Of a DNA stretch of 64,000 nucleotides, positions 17,049 to 26,450 are shown piece after piece. Within the stretch, counting starts at the first letter, position 1, and each line of letters opens with the position of its first letter. The position numbers were made by a program, and so were the translations under genes. The DNA comes from Pseudomonadota bacterium (GTDB lineage: Bacteria > Pseudomonadota > Gammaproteobacteria > Burkholderiales > Burkholderiaceae_C): contig JAJZVU010000003.1 in NCBI GenBank assembly GCA_021845505.1, forward strand, positions 26,813-90,812, written 5' to 3'. The notes beneath the pieces are model-generated. The model did no database searches. It saw only the letters and a program-made list of their open reading frames with translations, and was not told where the DNA came from.

Positions 17049-17499
17049 CGCTCCGCTCCTGCGCTGCTGCCGCCGGCTCGTCCAGGCAGTCGCCCAACGC
17101 GTGCCAGGCCAGCGCCGCGCACTGGATGCGCGACGGGAAGCGCCGCACCCCCCGCAGCAACGACAACTTGCCGAGGATCTGCTCGTCGACCTCGCCGTCG
17201 CCCGACAGCATGCGGCGCATCGCCCGCAGCGCCAGCCGGGCGTCGACCAGCCGGGCGCCGTGCACGGCCTCGGTCAGCAGCGATGCCGATGCGATGCAGA
17301 TCGCGCAGCCCTGGCCCTCGAAGGCGATGTCCTCGATGCGTCCGTCGCCGGTGCGCAGGCGCAGCGTGATGCTGTCGCCGCACAGCGGGTTGCAGCCGCG
17401 GGACTCGCAGCCGGCATCCGGCAGCGGGCCATGGTGGCGGGGATGGCGCTTGTGGTCGAGCACCACGTCCTGGTAGAGCAGCCCGAGTTCGTCGTTCAT
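17029..17499 (-). CDS. sufU: SufU, zinc-dependent sulfurtransferase partner of SufS
   Basis: 156 aa, NifU-N-like fold. Zinc ligands are visible: C40 and D42 (NPLCGD), C65 (GQGCAIC) and C127 (RIQCAAL). SufU accepts the persulfide from SufS and passes sulfur to SufBCD. It overlaps sufS (ATGA) and sufT. The SufU route is the Gram-positive-type arrangement, also seen in some proteobacterial suf operons, in place of SufE. The Ala-rich C-terminus is a short lineage-specific tail. Confidence 0.94.
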   Translation of the reverse strand: MNDELGLLYQDVVLDHKRHPRHHGPLPDAGCESRGCNPLCGDSITLRLRTGDGRIEDIAFEGQGCAICIASASLLTEAVHGARLVDARLALRAMRRMLSGDGEVDEQILGKLSLLRGVRRFPSRIQCAALAWHALGDCLDEPAAAAQERSDASGRA

Positions 17500-18749
17500 C
17501 GCAGCCTCTCGCAGGCCTCGCGCACGCCGTCGAGCAGCGCCTGCACGTCGCCCTGGGTGTTGTGCACGCTGAGCGAGGCGCGCACCGTCGCGGGCACGCC
17601 GAAGCGCTGCATCACCGGCATCGCGCAGTGATGGCCGGCGCGCACCGCGATGCCCCGTCGGTCGAGCACCGTGCCGACATCATGCGCATGCACGCCGTCG
17701 ACGACAAAGGACAACGCCCCTTGCTTGGGCGTGCCGGCAGCCAGCACCCGCACTCCGGCGACCCCACTCAGTCCCGCTTCCATCGCCGCCAGCAGCCGGT
17801 GCTCGGCATCGAGCAGGCGCGGCCGGTCGAAGCTGCCGAGGAAGCGGATGGCCGCGTGCAGGCCGACCGCCCCCGAGATGTTCGGCGTGCCGGCCTCCAG
17901 CCGCGCCGGCAGGCCGGCGTAGCTCGCCGACTCCAGCGTGACGGCCTCGATCATGTCGCCTCCGCCGAACAGCGCAGGGATGCGCTCGAGCGCGGATTCG
18001 CGTCCGTACAGCACTCCGATCCCGGTCGGCCCATACATCTTGTGGCCGGAGAAGGCGTAGAAATCGCAGCCCAGCGCCTGCACGTCGACCCGCGCATGCG
18101 CGACCGCCTGCGCCCCGTCGACCACCGTCACCATCCCGGCGGCGCGCGCGCGGGCGACCAGCGCGGCCACGTCGGGCAGCGTGCCCAGCACGTTGGATGC
18201 CTGGGTGACTGCGAGCACACGCGAGCGCGGCCCGAGCAGGCGCTCGAAGCCGTCGATGTCGAGAGTGCCGTCGTCGCGCACCGCGATGAAGCGCAGCCGC
18301 GCGCCGCTGCGGGCGCAGGCCATCTGCCACGGCACCAGGTTGGCATGGTGCTCGATGGCCGAGACGATCACCTCGTCGCCCGGCCTCAGGCCGGCGCCCA
18401 GCCCGATGGCCACGAGGTTGAGCGCCTCGGTGGCGCCGCGGGTGAACACGACTTCGCGGGCGCTCGACGCATGGATGAAGTCGCGCACGGCCTCGCGTGC
18501 GTCCTCGAAGCGGGCGGTCGCGCGCTCGGCCAGCGCATGCACCCCGCGGTGCACGTTGGCATGGTCGAAGGACTGGTAGTCGGCGATCGCGTCGATCACG
18601 CACTGCGGCGTCAGCGTGGACGCGGCGCCATCGAGATACACCAGCCGCCGCCCGTGGACGGATTGCGCCAGCGCCGGGAAGGTCGCGGCGGACTGCGCGC
18701 CGGCGGGCGACGCGATCGGCGGGCTTGCGGGAAGATCGCGGGGGTTCAT
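17496..18749 (-). CDS. sufS: SufS, group II cysteine desulfurase
   Basis: 417 aa PLP enzyme that converts cysteine to alanine and a protein-bound persulfide. Visible features are the YLDGAASTLTP N-terminal block, SAIEHHANLVPW, the PLP lysine in FSGHKMYGP, and the catalytic cysteine in RAGHHCAMP. The short active-site loop places it in group II, which needs SufU or SufE. The ATG at 18749 overlaps the sufD stop (ATGA), and its own stop overlaps the sufU start. Confidence 0.95.
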   Translation of the reverse strand: MNPRDLPASPPIASPAGAQSAATFPALAQSVHGRRLVYLDGAASTLTPQCVIDAIADYQSFDHANVHRGVHALAERATARFEDAREAVRDFIHASSAREVVFTRGATEALNLVAIGLGAGLRPGDEVIVSAIEHHANLVPWQMACARSGARLRFIAVRDDGTLDIDGFERLLGPRSRVLAVTQASNVLGTLPDVAALVARARAAGMVTVVDGAQAVAHARVDVQALGCDFYAFSGHKMYGPTGIGVLYGRESALERIPALFGGGDMIEAVTLESASYAGLPARLEAGTPNISGAVGLHAAIRFLGSFDRPRLLDAEHRLLAAMEAGLSGVAGVRVLAAGTPKQGALSFVVDGVHAHDVGTVLDRRGIAVRAGHHCAMPVMQRFGVPATVRASLSVHNTQGDVQALLDGVREACERLR

Positions 18750-20044
18750 CGCGTGGCGCCTCCGGGCTCGGCGAGCACGCGGTCGAGCGCGGCCCGCAGC
18801 AGGCTCTGCACCACCGAGTCCAGTGCCTGGTCGCCGCTCGCCGGGAAGACCTGCCGCAGGTGCGCCCAGGCCAGCAGGCGCCGCGCCTGCGCGCAGTCCA
18901 GGCCGCGGCTGCGCAGGTAGAACAGCTGATCCTGGGGCAACGCCGAGGTGGTCGCGCCGTGCCTGCTGTCGACGTCGTCGGAGCGGATCGCCAGCCGCGG
19001 CCGCAGCGCGACGTCGCAGCCCGGCTCCAGCAACACCGCGCGCAGCGACTGCCGCGAGCGCACGCGGCGCCGCCCGGGCGGCACCGCGGCCTCGGAGTCC
19101 ACGGTCGCGCGGCCGCGGGCCGCCAGCAGGTGCACGGTCTGTGCGCTGCGGGTCGCGTCGGCGCCGTGTTCGGCGAGCAGGCGCAGGTCGACGTCGGAGC
19201 CGCCGCGGGCGAAGGCGCCGGCGTGCAGCTCGGCGCTTGCACCGTCGCCCCGCAGCACGAGCGCCTGCGTGCTGCGCAACGCGCCCGCCGGCGCGGCCAG
19301 CGTGCGCTGGACATACTCGGCGTCGCGTCCGACCTCCACCCGCAGGGTGTCGGCCAGCTGCGCGGCGTGGCTCGGCGCGACCAGCCGCAGGTGCAGCAGG
19401 CGGCTGCCAGCGCCCAGCTCGACGGTCACGTCGCCGAGCAGCGCGGACTCGGCGCTCGAGCGGTCGTCGTAGACCTCGACCAGGGTCGCCGACGCGCCCG
19501 GCTCGACGCACACGCGGTGCGACACCCAGGCCGTCCCGCGCGCGCCGCGCCCACCGACGTGCTCCAGAACCAGCGGGCGGCTCGGCGCGCAGCCGCGCCG
19601 CACGACCAGCTGCGCGCCGTCGGCTCCGGCCGCGCGGCTCAGCAGCGCCAGCCGCAGGTCGCCGACCAGCGCGCGGTGGGACGCCAGTGCGGCCGACGGA
19701 AGGTCGTCTGCGGGACGCGCAGCGCCCAGCCGGCCGACGCGCAACGCATCGTCGTGCCGGATCCGGCTGAGTTCCGGCGCGAATCGGCCCCGGTCGAAGC
19801 ACAGGTGGGTGCCGGCGCGCAGCTGCCCGACCTCGGCCAGGCGCTCGACCGGCCGCGCCTGCGCGGCGACGTCGCCGCTCGCCGCGGTGACCAGGAAACG
19901 CAGGTCGGCGCGCCTCCAGTGTTCGTCGTGACGGCCGGGAAGGCCCAGCTCGGCCAGCAGGTCGCGTGCCTGGGCGCGCCAGTGCGCCACCGCGTCGGGC
20001 TCGTCGGCCGGCGCGAGCGGCGCGGAACCATCGAATGCGTCCAT
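18746..20044 (-). CDS. sufD: SufD, Fe-S cluster scaffold subunit
   Basis: 432 aa. A diverged N-terminal helical part is followed by the SufB/D beta-helix core (about 130-370) and the conserved C-terminal block SDDVDSRHGATTS followed by LPQDQLFYLRSRGL, with the His used at the SufB-SufD interface. It forms the SufBC2D scaffold in the cytoplasm. It follows sufC after 7 bp and is coupled to sufS. Ala/Arg-rich composition reflects the genome. Confidence 0.93.
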   Translation of the reverse strand: MDAFDGSAPLAPADEPDAVAHWRAQARDLLAELGLPGRHDEHWRRADLRFLVTAASGDVAAQARPVERLAEVGQLRAGTHLCFDRGRFAPELSRIRHDDALRVGRLGAARPADDLPSAALASHRALVGDLRLALLSRAAGADGAQLVVRRGCAPSRPLVLEHVGGRGARGTAWVSHRVCVEPGASATLVEVYDDRSSAESALLGDVTVELGAGSRLLHLRLVAPSHAAQLADTLRVEVGRDAEYVQRTLAAPAGALRSTQALVLRGDGASAELHAGAFARGGSDVDLRLLAEHGADATRSAQTVHLLAARGRATVDSEAAVPPGRRRVRSRQSLRAVLLEPGCDVALRPRLAIRSDDVDSRHGATTSALPQDQLFYLRSRGLDCAQARRLLAWAHLRQVFPASGDQALDSVVQSLLRAALDRVLAEPGGATR

Positions 20045-20051
20045 GACGGCT

Positions 20052-20822
20052 CTACTCCCCGACCGCCTCGGGCTGCAGGGCCCACTCGTAGCCCTGCCGC
20101 TCCAGGCGCTCGGCCAGTTCGATTCCGCCCGACGCGACGATGCGCCCGTCGACCATCACATGCACCCGGTCCGCCGGAACCAGGTCGAGCAGCCGCCGGT
20201 AGTGGGTGACGAGGACGAAGCTGCGTCGGCCGTCGCGCAAGGCCTGCAGCGCGGCGCCGACCTGCCTGAGGGCGTCGATGTCGAGCCCGGAGTCGATTTC
20301 ATCGAGGATCGCCAGCCGCGGCTGCAGCAGCGCGAGCTGCAGCACCTCGTTGCGCTTTTTCTCCCCGCCCGAGAAGCCGTCGTTGACATCGCGCTGCAGC
20401 AGGTCCTCGCCCAGGCCGAGGGTCTTGGCGACCTGCCGTGCCGAGCGCAGGAAGTCGTAGGCGTCGACCTCGGGCAGATGCTGGCTGCGGCGCAGCGAGT
20501 TCAACGCGCTGCGCAGCAGCAGCAGGTTGTGCACCCCCGGCAGTTCCACCGGGTACTGGAAACCCAGGAACAGCCCGCCGCAGGCACGCTGCTCGGGACT
20601 GCGCTCGAGCAGAGGCTGGCCGTCCAGCCACGCGGCGTCCGCGGTGGCGACGACATCCGGGCGGCCCGCGAGGGCCGCTGCCAGCGTGCTCTTGCCCGCG
20701 CCGTTGGGTCCCATGATGGCGTGCACCTGGCCGGGCGCGACGTCGAGGTCGACGCCGCGCAGCACCTGCCGGCCGGCGATGCTGGCGCGCAGATTGCGCA
20801 GTCGCAACACAGGGGGGTTCAT
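20052..20822 (-). CDS. sufC: SufC, ATPase of the Fe-S scaffold
   Basis: 256 aa ABC-type cytoplasmic ATPase. Walker A is [10 protein letters not shown], the Q-loop region reads [12 protein letters not shown], the signature is [10 protein letters not shown] (the Suf-specific form with EKKR), Walker B is [13 protein letters not shown] and the switch His is in VTHYRR. ATP binding drives conformational change of SufBD during cluster assembly. The start overlaps the sufB stop (ATGA). Confidence 0.96.
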   Translation of the reverse strand: MNPPVLRLRNLRASIAGRQVLRGVDLDVAPGQVHAIMGPNGAGKSTLAAALAGRPDVVATADAAWLDGQPLLERSPEQRACGGLFLGFQYPVELPGVHNLLLLRSALNSLRRSQHLPEVDAYDFLRSARQVAKTLGLGEDLLQRDVNDGFSGGEKKRNEVLQLALLQPRLAILDEIDSGLDIDALRQVGAALQALRDGRRSFVLVTHYRRLLDLVPADRVHVMVDGRIVASGGIELAERLERQGYEWALQPEAVGE

Positions 20823-22264
20823 GCGGTGGCTCCTTCCAGGCTGAGGTTCAGCAGGTTCTGCGCCTCGACTGCGAACTCCATCGGCAACTGCTGGAAGACC
20901 GACTTGCAGAAGCCGTTGACCACCAGCGCCAGCGCGTCCTCGGCGCTCAGCCCACGCTGCCTGCAGTAGAAGAGCTGCTCGTCGCTGACCCGCGAGGTCG
21001 TCGCCTCGTGCTCGAAGCGGGCTTCGGGATGGCGACTGTCGATGTACGGATGGGTGTGCGCCTCGCACTGGCTGCCGAGCAGCAGCGAGTCGCACTGGGT
21101 GAAATTGCGCGCGCCCGACGCCGTCTGCGCGGCCTTGACCTGGCCGCGGTAGGTGCTGCGGCCGTGCCCGGCCGAAATCCCCTTGGAGATCACGGTGCTG
21201 CGGGTGTCGCGACCGATGTGCACCATCTTGGTACCGGTGTCGGCCTGCTGGTGGTGGTTGGACAGCGCCACCGAATAGAACTCGCCCGCCGAGCCCTCGC
21301 CGATCAGCCAGCAGCTGGGGTACTTCCAGGTGATGGCCGCTCCGGTCTCGACCTGGGTCCAGGTGATGCGCGAACGCCGGCCTCGCGCGTGCGCCCGCTT
21401 GGTCACGAAGTTGTAGATGCCGCCGACGCCGTGTTCGTCGCCGGGGTACCAGTTCTGCACCGTCGAATACCGGATCTGCGCATCGTCCAGCGCGACGAGT
21501 TCGACCACCGCCGCGTGCAGCTGGTTCTCGTCGCGCTTGGGCGCGGTGCAGCCCTCCAGGTAGCTGACCGACGCGCCCTCCTCGGCGATGATCAGCGTGC
21601 GCTCGAACTGACCGGTCTTCGCGGCGTTGATGCGGAAGTACGACGACAGCTCCATCGGGCAGCGCACGCCCCGGGGAACGTAGACGAAGGAGCCGTCGGA
21701 GAACACCGCCGAGTTCAGCGCGGCGTAGAAGTTGTCGTCGGGCGGCACCACCGAGCCCAGGTACTTCCTGACCAGCTCGGGGTGGCTCTGCAGGGCCTCC
21801 GACAGGCTGCAGAACAGCACTCCGGCGTCGGCGAGCTGCCTGCGAAAGGTGGTGACCACCGAGACCGAGTCGAACACCGCGTCCACCGCGACGCCGGCCA
21901 GCGCGGCCCGCTCGTGCAGCGGGATGCCGAGCTTGTCGTAGGTCTCGAGCAGCTTCGGGTCGACCTCGTCGAGGCTCTTCGGCGAGTCGCCGGCCGAGCG
22001 CGGGCGGGAGAAGTACGAAATCGCCTGGTAGTCGATGGGCGCCTGCTCGAGGTTGGCCCAGCGTGGCGGCTGCATGCGCAACCAGGCGTCGTAGGCCTGG
22101 AGCCGCCACTCCAGCATGAAGGCGGGCTCGTTCCTGCGCTGCGAGATCAGGCGGACGACTTCGCTCGACAAGCCGGGAGGAAGGGTCTCCGCGGCGATGT
22201 CGGTGACAAAGCCCGCCGTGTAGGGGGCCGACAGCGATCGTTCGAGGGAAGCATCGAGGTTCAT
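20819..22264 (-). CDS. sufB: SufB, Fe-S cluster scaffold subunit
   Basis: 481 aa, normal length. It shows the SufB hallmarks GFVTDI, the beta-helix core, [20 protein letters not shown] (the Cys used in sulfur transfer) and the C-terminal [15 protein letters not shown]. First gene of the sufBCDSUT-fdxA operon. There is no Shine-Dalgarno before the ATG, and the best -10 (TACCAT, 22276-22271, with TTGCAA 16 bp further) lies so close that the transcript could be leaderless. It is divergent from serA. Confidence 0.95.
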   Translation of the reverse strand: MNLDASLERSLSAPYTAGFVTDIAAETLPPGLSSEVVRLISQRRNEPAFMLEWRLQAYDAWLRMQPPRWANLEQAPIDYQAISYFSRPRSAGDSPKSLDEVDPKLLETYDKLGIPLHERAALAGVAVDAVFDSVSVVTTFRRQLADAGVLFCSLSEALQSHPELVRKYLGSVVPPDDNFYAALNSAVFSDGSFVYVPRGVRCPMELSSYFRINAAKTGQFERTLIIAEEGASVSYLEGCTAPKRDENQLHAAVVELVALDDAQIRYSTVQNWYPGDEHGVGGIYNFVTKRAHARGRRSRITWTQVETGAAITWKYPSCWLIGEGSAGEFYSVALSNHHQQADTGTKMVHIGRDTRSTVISKGISAGHGRSTYRGQVKAAQTASGARNFTQCDSLLLGSQCEAHTHPYIDSRHPEARFEHEATTSRVSDEQLFYCRQRGLSAEDALALVVNGFCKSVFQQLPMEFAVEAQNLLNLSLEGATA

Positions 22265-22270
22265 GGCTTA

Positions 22271-22298
22271 ATGGTACATGTTTGATGCCTGTTTGCAA
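22271..22298 (-). promoter_or_regulatory. weak candidate promoter of the suf operon
   Basis: On the minus strand TTGCAA (22298-22293) and TACCAT (22276-22271) are separated by 16 bp, only 6 bp before the sufB ATG. If used, the mRNA would be leaderless or nearly so. There is no adjacent regulator gene and no copy of the norC palindrome. Confidence 0.3.
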
Positions 22299-22471
22299 CC
22301 ATGAACCTGCCGGCAGCATGGGCATGCCGCGCTCCAGCATGCGAACGGGTCGACGCTGCTTCAATGTGGCAGAAGACGTGGCAAAACGGAGCGCGGACGG
22401 CCCGCGCGGAACGCGGGGAGCATCCACGCCCACGCGATCGCCCCATGCACCGTCGATCGATCGAGGGAACA

Positions 22472-23803
<1,332 letters not shown>

Positions 23804-23823
23804 GTTCGTGTCGCGCCCGCCAC

Positions 23824-23864
23824 GGCGCTCTCGCCGCGCCAGCGCGGGCCGGCGCGCCTTTTTT
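23824..23864 (+). terminator. probable intrinsic terminator after serA
   Basis: A GC-rich imperfect hairpin (outer arms GGCGC at 23824 and GCGCC at 23854, with an inner CCGCG/CGCGG stem) is followed by six T residues at 23859-23864. It ends directly at the operator of the next gene. Confidence 0.5.
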
Positions 23865-23888
23865 GGTATGGTGCATACCACTTACAAC
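23861..23888 (+). promoter_or_regulatory. promoter with Rrf2-type palindrome upstream of the AhpD-like gene
   Basis: The palindrome GGTATGGTGCATACC (23865-23879; 6-bp arms, GTG centre) lies between a poor -35 (TTTTGG) and a -10-like TACAAC at 23883-23888. It is almost the same as GGTATTGTGAATACC in the norC promoter (25721-25735): arms differ by one pair, the centre is identical. This strongly suggests co-regulation with norC, probably by the NsrR-like protein at 25207-25683. Confidence 0.6.
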
Positions 23889-23902
23889 ACCGAGGTCGAA
23901 TC

Positions 23903-24250
23903 ATGCACGACTGCCTCTACCCCGAAGCCGACGACCAGCTGGCACGCATGCGCCGCGAGCTGGCGCCGCAGCAACTCGAAGCCTTCCGGGCCTTCAGCAA
24001 GCAGGCCTTCGCCGACGGCGCGCTGGGCCGGCGCACCAAGCAGCTGATCGCCGTCGCCGTCGCCCATGTCACCCAGTGCCCGTACTGCATCCGCAACCAC
24101 ACCGAAGCCGCGCTGCAGGCGGGCGCCAGCGGACAGCAGATCATGGAAGCCGTGTGGGTCGCCTCGGAAATGCGCGCCGGGGCCGCCTACGCCCACTCGC
24201 TGCTCGCGCTGGACACCCTGCGCAAGTCCGGCGTCGGCGACGCGCGCTGA
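23903..24250 (+). CDS. AhpD-like / carboxymuconolactone-decarboxylase-family protein
   Basis: 115 aa, a single CMD/AhpD domain. The redox motif is CPYCIRNH (C59, C62, H66), preceded by the helical block TKQLIAVAVAHVTQ. Proteins with this CXXC-X3-H act as peroxidase partners or alkylhydroperoxidase-like enzymes and often belong to stress regulons. The promoter palindrome links it to the norC regulon, so a role in nitrosative or peroxide stress is plausible. It is followed after 11 bp by a DNA glycosylase gene. Confidence 0.9.
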   Translation: MHDCLYPEADDQLARMRRELAPQQLEAFRAFSKQAFADGALGRRTKQLIAVAVAHVTQCPYCIRNHTEAALQAGASGQQIMEAVWVASEMRAGAAYAHSLLALDTLRKSGVGDAR

Positions 24251-24261
24251 GGACGGCGCAC

Positions 24262-25191
24262 ATGCTGCTGCGGCCGCGGCCGCCGTTCAGGCTGGACCTC
24301 ACGGTCTGGGCGCTGCGGCGGCAGCCCCACAACGCGGTCGACCGCTGGGACGGCCGGAGCTGGCGGCGCGTGCTGGCGGTGGGCGAGGCCGGCGTGGAGC
24401 TTCAGGTGCGTCAGCACGGATGCGCCGAGTCCCCGCTGCTCGAGCTGCGGCTGCGCGGGCCCGCGGCGCGGCTGCCCGCAGCGCGCGAGGCGGCGCGGAC
24501 GGCGGCCGAACGACTGCTCGGACTGGACTGCGACATGACGGCCTTCGAGCGCATCGCGTCGGCCGACCCGCGGCTCGCGCCGCTGGCGGCGCGCTACCGC
24601 GGCGTGCATCCGCAGCGCTTCCTCGATCTGTTCGAGACCCTGGCCAACGCGGTGGCCTGCCAGCAGGTCAGCCTGAACGTGGGCATCGCGCTGCTCGGCC
24701 GACTGTGCCGCCGCTACGGCCGCCGACTCGAAGCCGGGTCCGGCTGCCACGCTTTTCCGCGCGCGCAGGACCTGCTGGCTGCCGACCCGCAGGACCTGCG
24801 GCGCGACGGCTGGAGCCTGCGCAAGGCACGCTACCTGCTGGACATCGCCGCCGCGCTGGCCGACGGCTCGTGGGAGCGTCGGCTGCGGCAAGCCGACGAT
24901 GCGCAGGCGCTACAGGCGCTGCTGAGCCTGCGCGGGATCGGGCGCTGGAGTGCCCAGTACGCGCTGCTGCGCGGTCTCGGCCGCCACCGTTCCTTCCCGG
25001 TCGACGACGCGGGCGCGCGCAAGTACCTGACGCTGTGGCTCGGGCTGCCCGCCGCGCTCGACCCGCCGGCGACCGAGGCGCTGATCGAGCCCTGGCAGCC
25101 CTGCGCGGGGCTGGTGTACTTCCACCTGCTGCTGTGGCGCCTGGAGCGCAGCGCGGCGATCGACGCCGGGCCGACCGCGCCGGCAGCCTGA
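24262..25191 (+). CDS. DNA-3-methyladenine glycosylase II (AlkA-like)
   Basis: 309 aa. The N-terminal 100 residues resemble the AlkA beta domain. The HhH-GPD domain (about 105-290) has the helix-hairpin-helix LLSLRGIGRWSAQYALL and the catalytic aspartate in FPVDDAGARKYL. It excises alkylated bases. Eleven bp separates it from the AhpD-like gene, so both are probably one transcript under the NO-responsive operator. Nitrosative stress deaminates and alkylates DNA, which gives this pairing sense, though that is inference. Confidence 0.87.
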   Translation: MLLRPRPPFRLDLTVWALRRQPHNAVDRWDGRSWRRVLAVGEAGVELQVRQHGCAESPLLELRLRGPAARLPAAREAARTAAERLLGLDCDMTAFERIASADPRLAPLAARYRGVHPQRFLDLFETLANAVACQQVSLNVGIALLGRLCRRYGRRLEAGSGCHAFPRAQDLLAADPQDLRRDGWSLRKARYLLDIAAALADGSWERRLRQADDAQALQALLSLRGIGRWSAQYALLRGLGRHRSFPVDDAGARKYLTLWLGLPAALDPPATEALIEPWQPCAGLVYFHLLLWRLERSAAIDAGPTAPAA

Positions 25192-25206
25192 GCCGGCCGC
25201 GCGGCC

Positions 25207-25683
25207 TCAGGGGCGCCGCGTCGACGGCGCTGGCCGCCTGCGCGCGGGCGCCTGGATCGCCACGCTCAGGCCGACCTGCGAGGGTGGGCCCTGCAGCAGG
25301 TCGGCCAGCGTGTAGCGGTCGAGGTGTTCCAGGAAGCTGTGCAGTGCGCCGTTGACCACTCCGGTCAGCCGGCAGTTCCCGGTCAGTTTGCAGCGCTCGC
25401 CGCCACCCAGGCACTCGACCAGGAAGAAGTCGGGCTCGACGCTGCGCACCACCGCGCCGACATTGACGGCCTCGGGCGCCAGCGCCAGCCGCACGCCGCC
25501 GCCCTTGCCGCGCACCGTCTCCAGCCACCCGCCCAGGCCGAGCTTGTGGGTGACTTTCATCAAGTGGGCCTCCGAGACGGCGTGCGCCGCTGCGACCTCG
25601 CCGATGGTGCACAGCCGGTCGGGATTGCGCGCCACGTACATCAGCAGCCGCAGCGCGTAGTCGGTCATCAGGGTCAGGCGCAT
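25207..25683 (-). CDS. nsrR: Rrf2-family [Fe-S] regulator, NsrR-like, divergent from norCB
   Basis: 158 aa. The winged helix starts MRLTLMTDYALRLL; the recognition region is VSEAHLMKVTHKL, very close to NsrR of enterics. Cluster cysteines C91, C98 and C104 (C-X6-C-X5-C) are present. The ATG at 25683 matches the family start; an upstream ATG would add 11 residues. It shares a short intergenic region with norC that holds a perfect palindrome between -35 and -10. It is the most likely repressor of norCB and of the ahpD-like/alkA-like pair. It is a paralogue, not a copy, of the protein at 14212-14745. Confidence 0.87.
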   Translation of the reverse strand: MRLTLMTDYALRLLMYVARNPDRLCTIGEVAAAHAVSEAHLMKVTHKLGLGGWLETVRGKGGGVRLALAPEAVNVGAVVRSVEPDFFLVECLGGGERCKLTGNCRLTGVVNGALHSFLEHLDRYTLADLLQGPPSQVGLSVAIQAPARRRPAPSTRRP

Positions 25684-25720
25684 CGCATCTCCGTCGCAGC
25701 CGCTTCGGCCGCCCAAAAGA

Positions 25721-25753
25721 GGTATTGTGAATACCGCAATTGCGGTTTATAGT
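25721..25753 (+). promoter_or_regulatory. norC promoter with two overlapping palindromes
   Basis: TTGTGA (25725-25730) and TATAGT (25748-25753) are 17 bp apart. GGTATTGTGAATACC (25721-25735) covers the -35 and CCGCAATTGCGG (25734-25745) fills the spacer. Repressor binding would block polymerase. Downstream, TTTACATC occurs twice at 25763-25770 and 25772-25779 as a 9-bp-spaced direct repeat of unknown role. Confidence 0.65.
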
Positions 25754-25837
25754 GGAATCCAGTTTACATCTTTTACATCACACCCCTGGAACCCGCATGA
25801 ACTCGCCAGCCCGCCCCGACTTGTCGAAGGCCAGACC

Positions 25838-26440
25838 ATGAACCATTCCCACACTGCCGACCCGGCCTTCTGGCGCGCGGGTGCGATCAGCGCCACCGCG
25901 GTGATGCTGGTGATCCTCGGCTTCCTGACGGTGAACAGCCTGTCGGACATCACCGCCGGCGGATCGCACGTGCCTGCGTACACGGTGATCAACCACCGCA
26001 TCTCCTACCAGTACGACCCGGCCAGGGATCACGACATGCCGGTGATCGGAGGTCAGCAACTGTTGTTCGGAAAGCACTACGACGCCGAGCAGGCGCGCGC
26101 GCTGATCGCCCGCGGCAAGCTGGTGATCCAGACCCGCGCCTGCATCGACTGCCACACCTTCCTCGGCAACGGAGCGTACTTCGCGCCCGACCTGACCAAG
26201 TCGTGGCTGGATCCCGCGTGGCGCCTGCAGTGGATGCCGATGACCGGAGCCAAGACCCGCGAGGACGCGATGGTCGAGTTCCTGATGCATCCGGACCGCT
26301 ACCCGACATGGAGCCGCGAAATGCCCGACCTGCACATCAGCCGCGACAGCGCCGAGGCGGTGGTCGCCTACCTGAAGTGGATGTCGGCCATCAACACGAA
26401 TGGCTTCCCGGCGAACTTCGGCCACGCGAGCCAACCCTGA
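25838..26440 (+). CDS. norC: nitric oxide reductase subunit C (cytochrome c)
   Basis: 200 aa. One membrane helix (about 13-33) anchors a periplasmic cytochrome c domain with the haem motif CIDCH (C102, C105, H106), followed by TFLGNGAYFAPDLT, and the axial Met in REMPDL (M162). It passes electrons from periplasmic cytochromes to NorB. It is longer than the roughly 150-residue classical NorC because of about 40 extra residues between the helix and the haem domain. It starts the norCB operon; ATG at 25838. Confidence 0.95.
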   Translation: MNHSHTADPAFWRAGAISATAVMLVILGFLTVNSLSDITAGGSHVPAYTVINHRISYQYDPARDHDMPVIGGQQLLFGKHYDAEQARALIARGKLVIQTRACIDCHTFLGNGAYFAPDLTKSWLDPAWRLQWMPMTGAKTREDAMVEFLMHPDRYPTWSREMPDLHISRDSAEAVVAYLKWMSAINTNGFPANFGHASQP

Positions 26441-26450
26441 AGAGGACCTC

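Noticed and set aside
24262..25191. Possible lateral origin of the glycosylase
   Set aside because: GC content and codon use look like the neighbours, and it is coupled to the AhpD-like gene.
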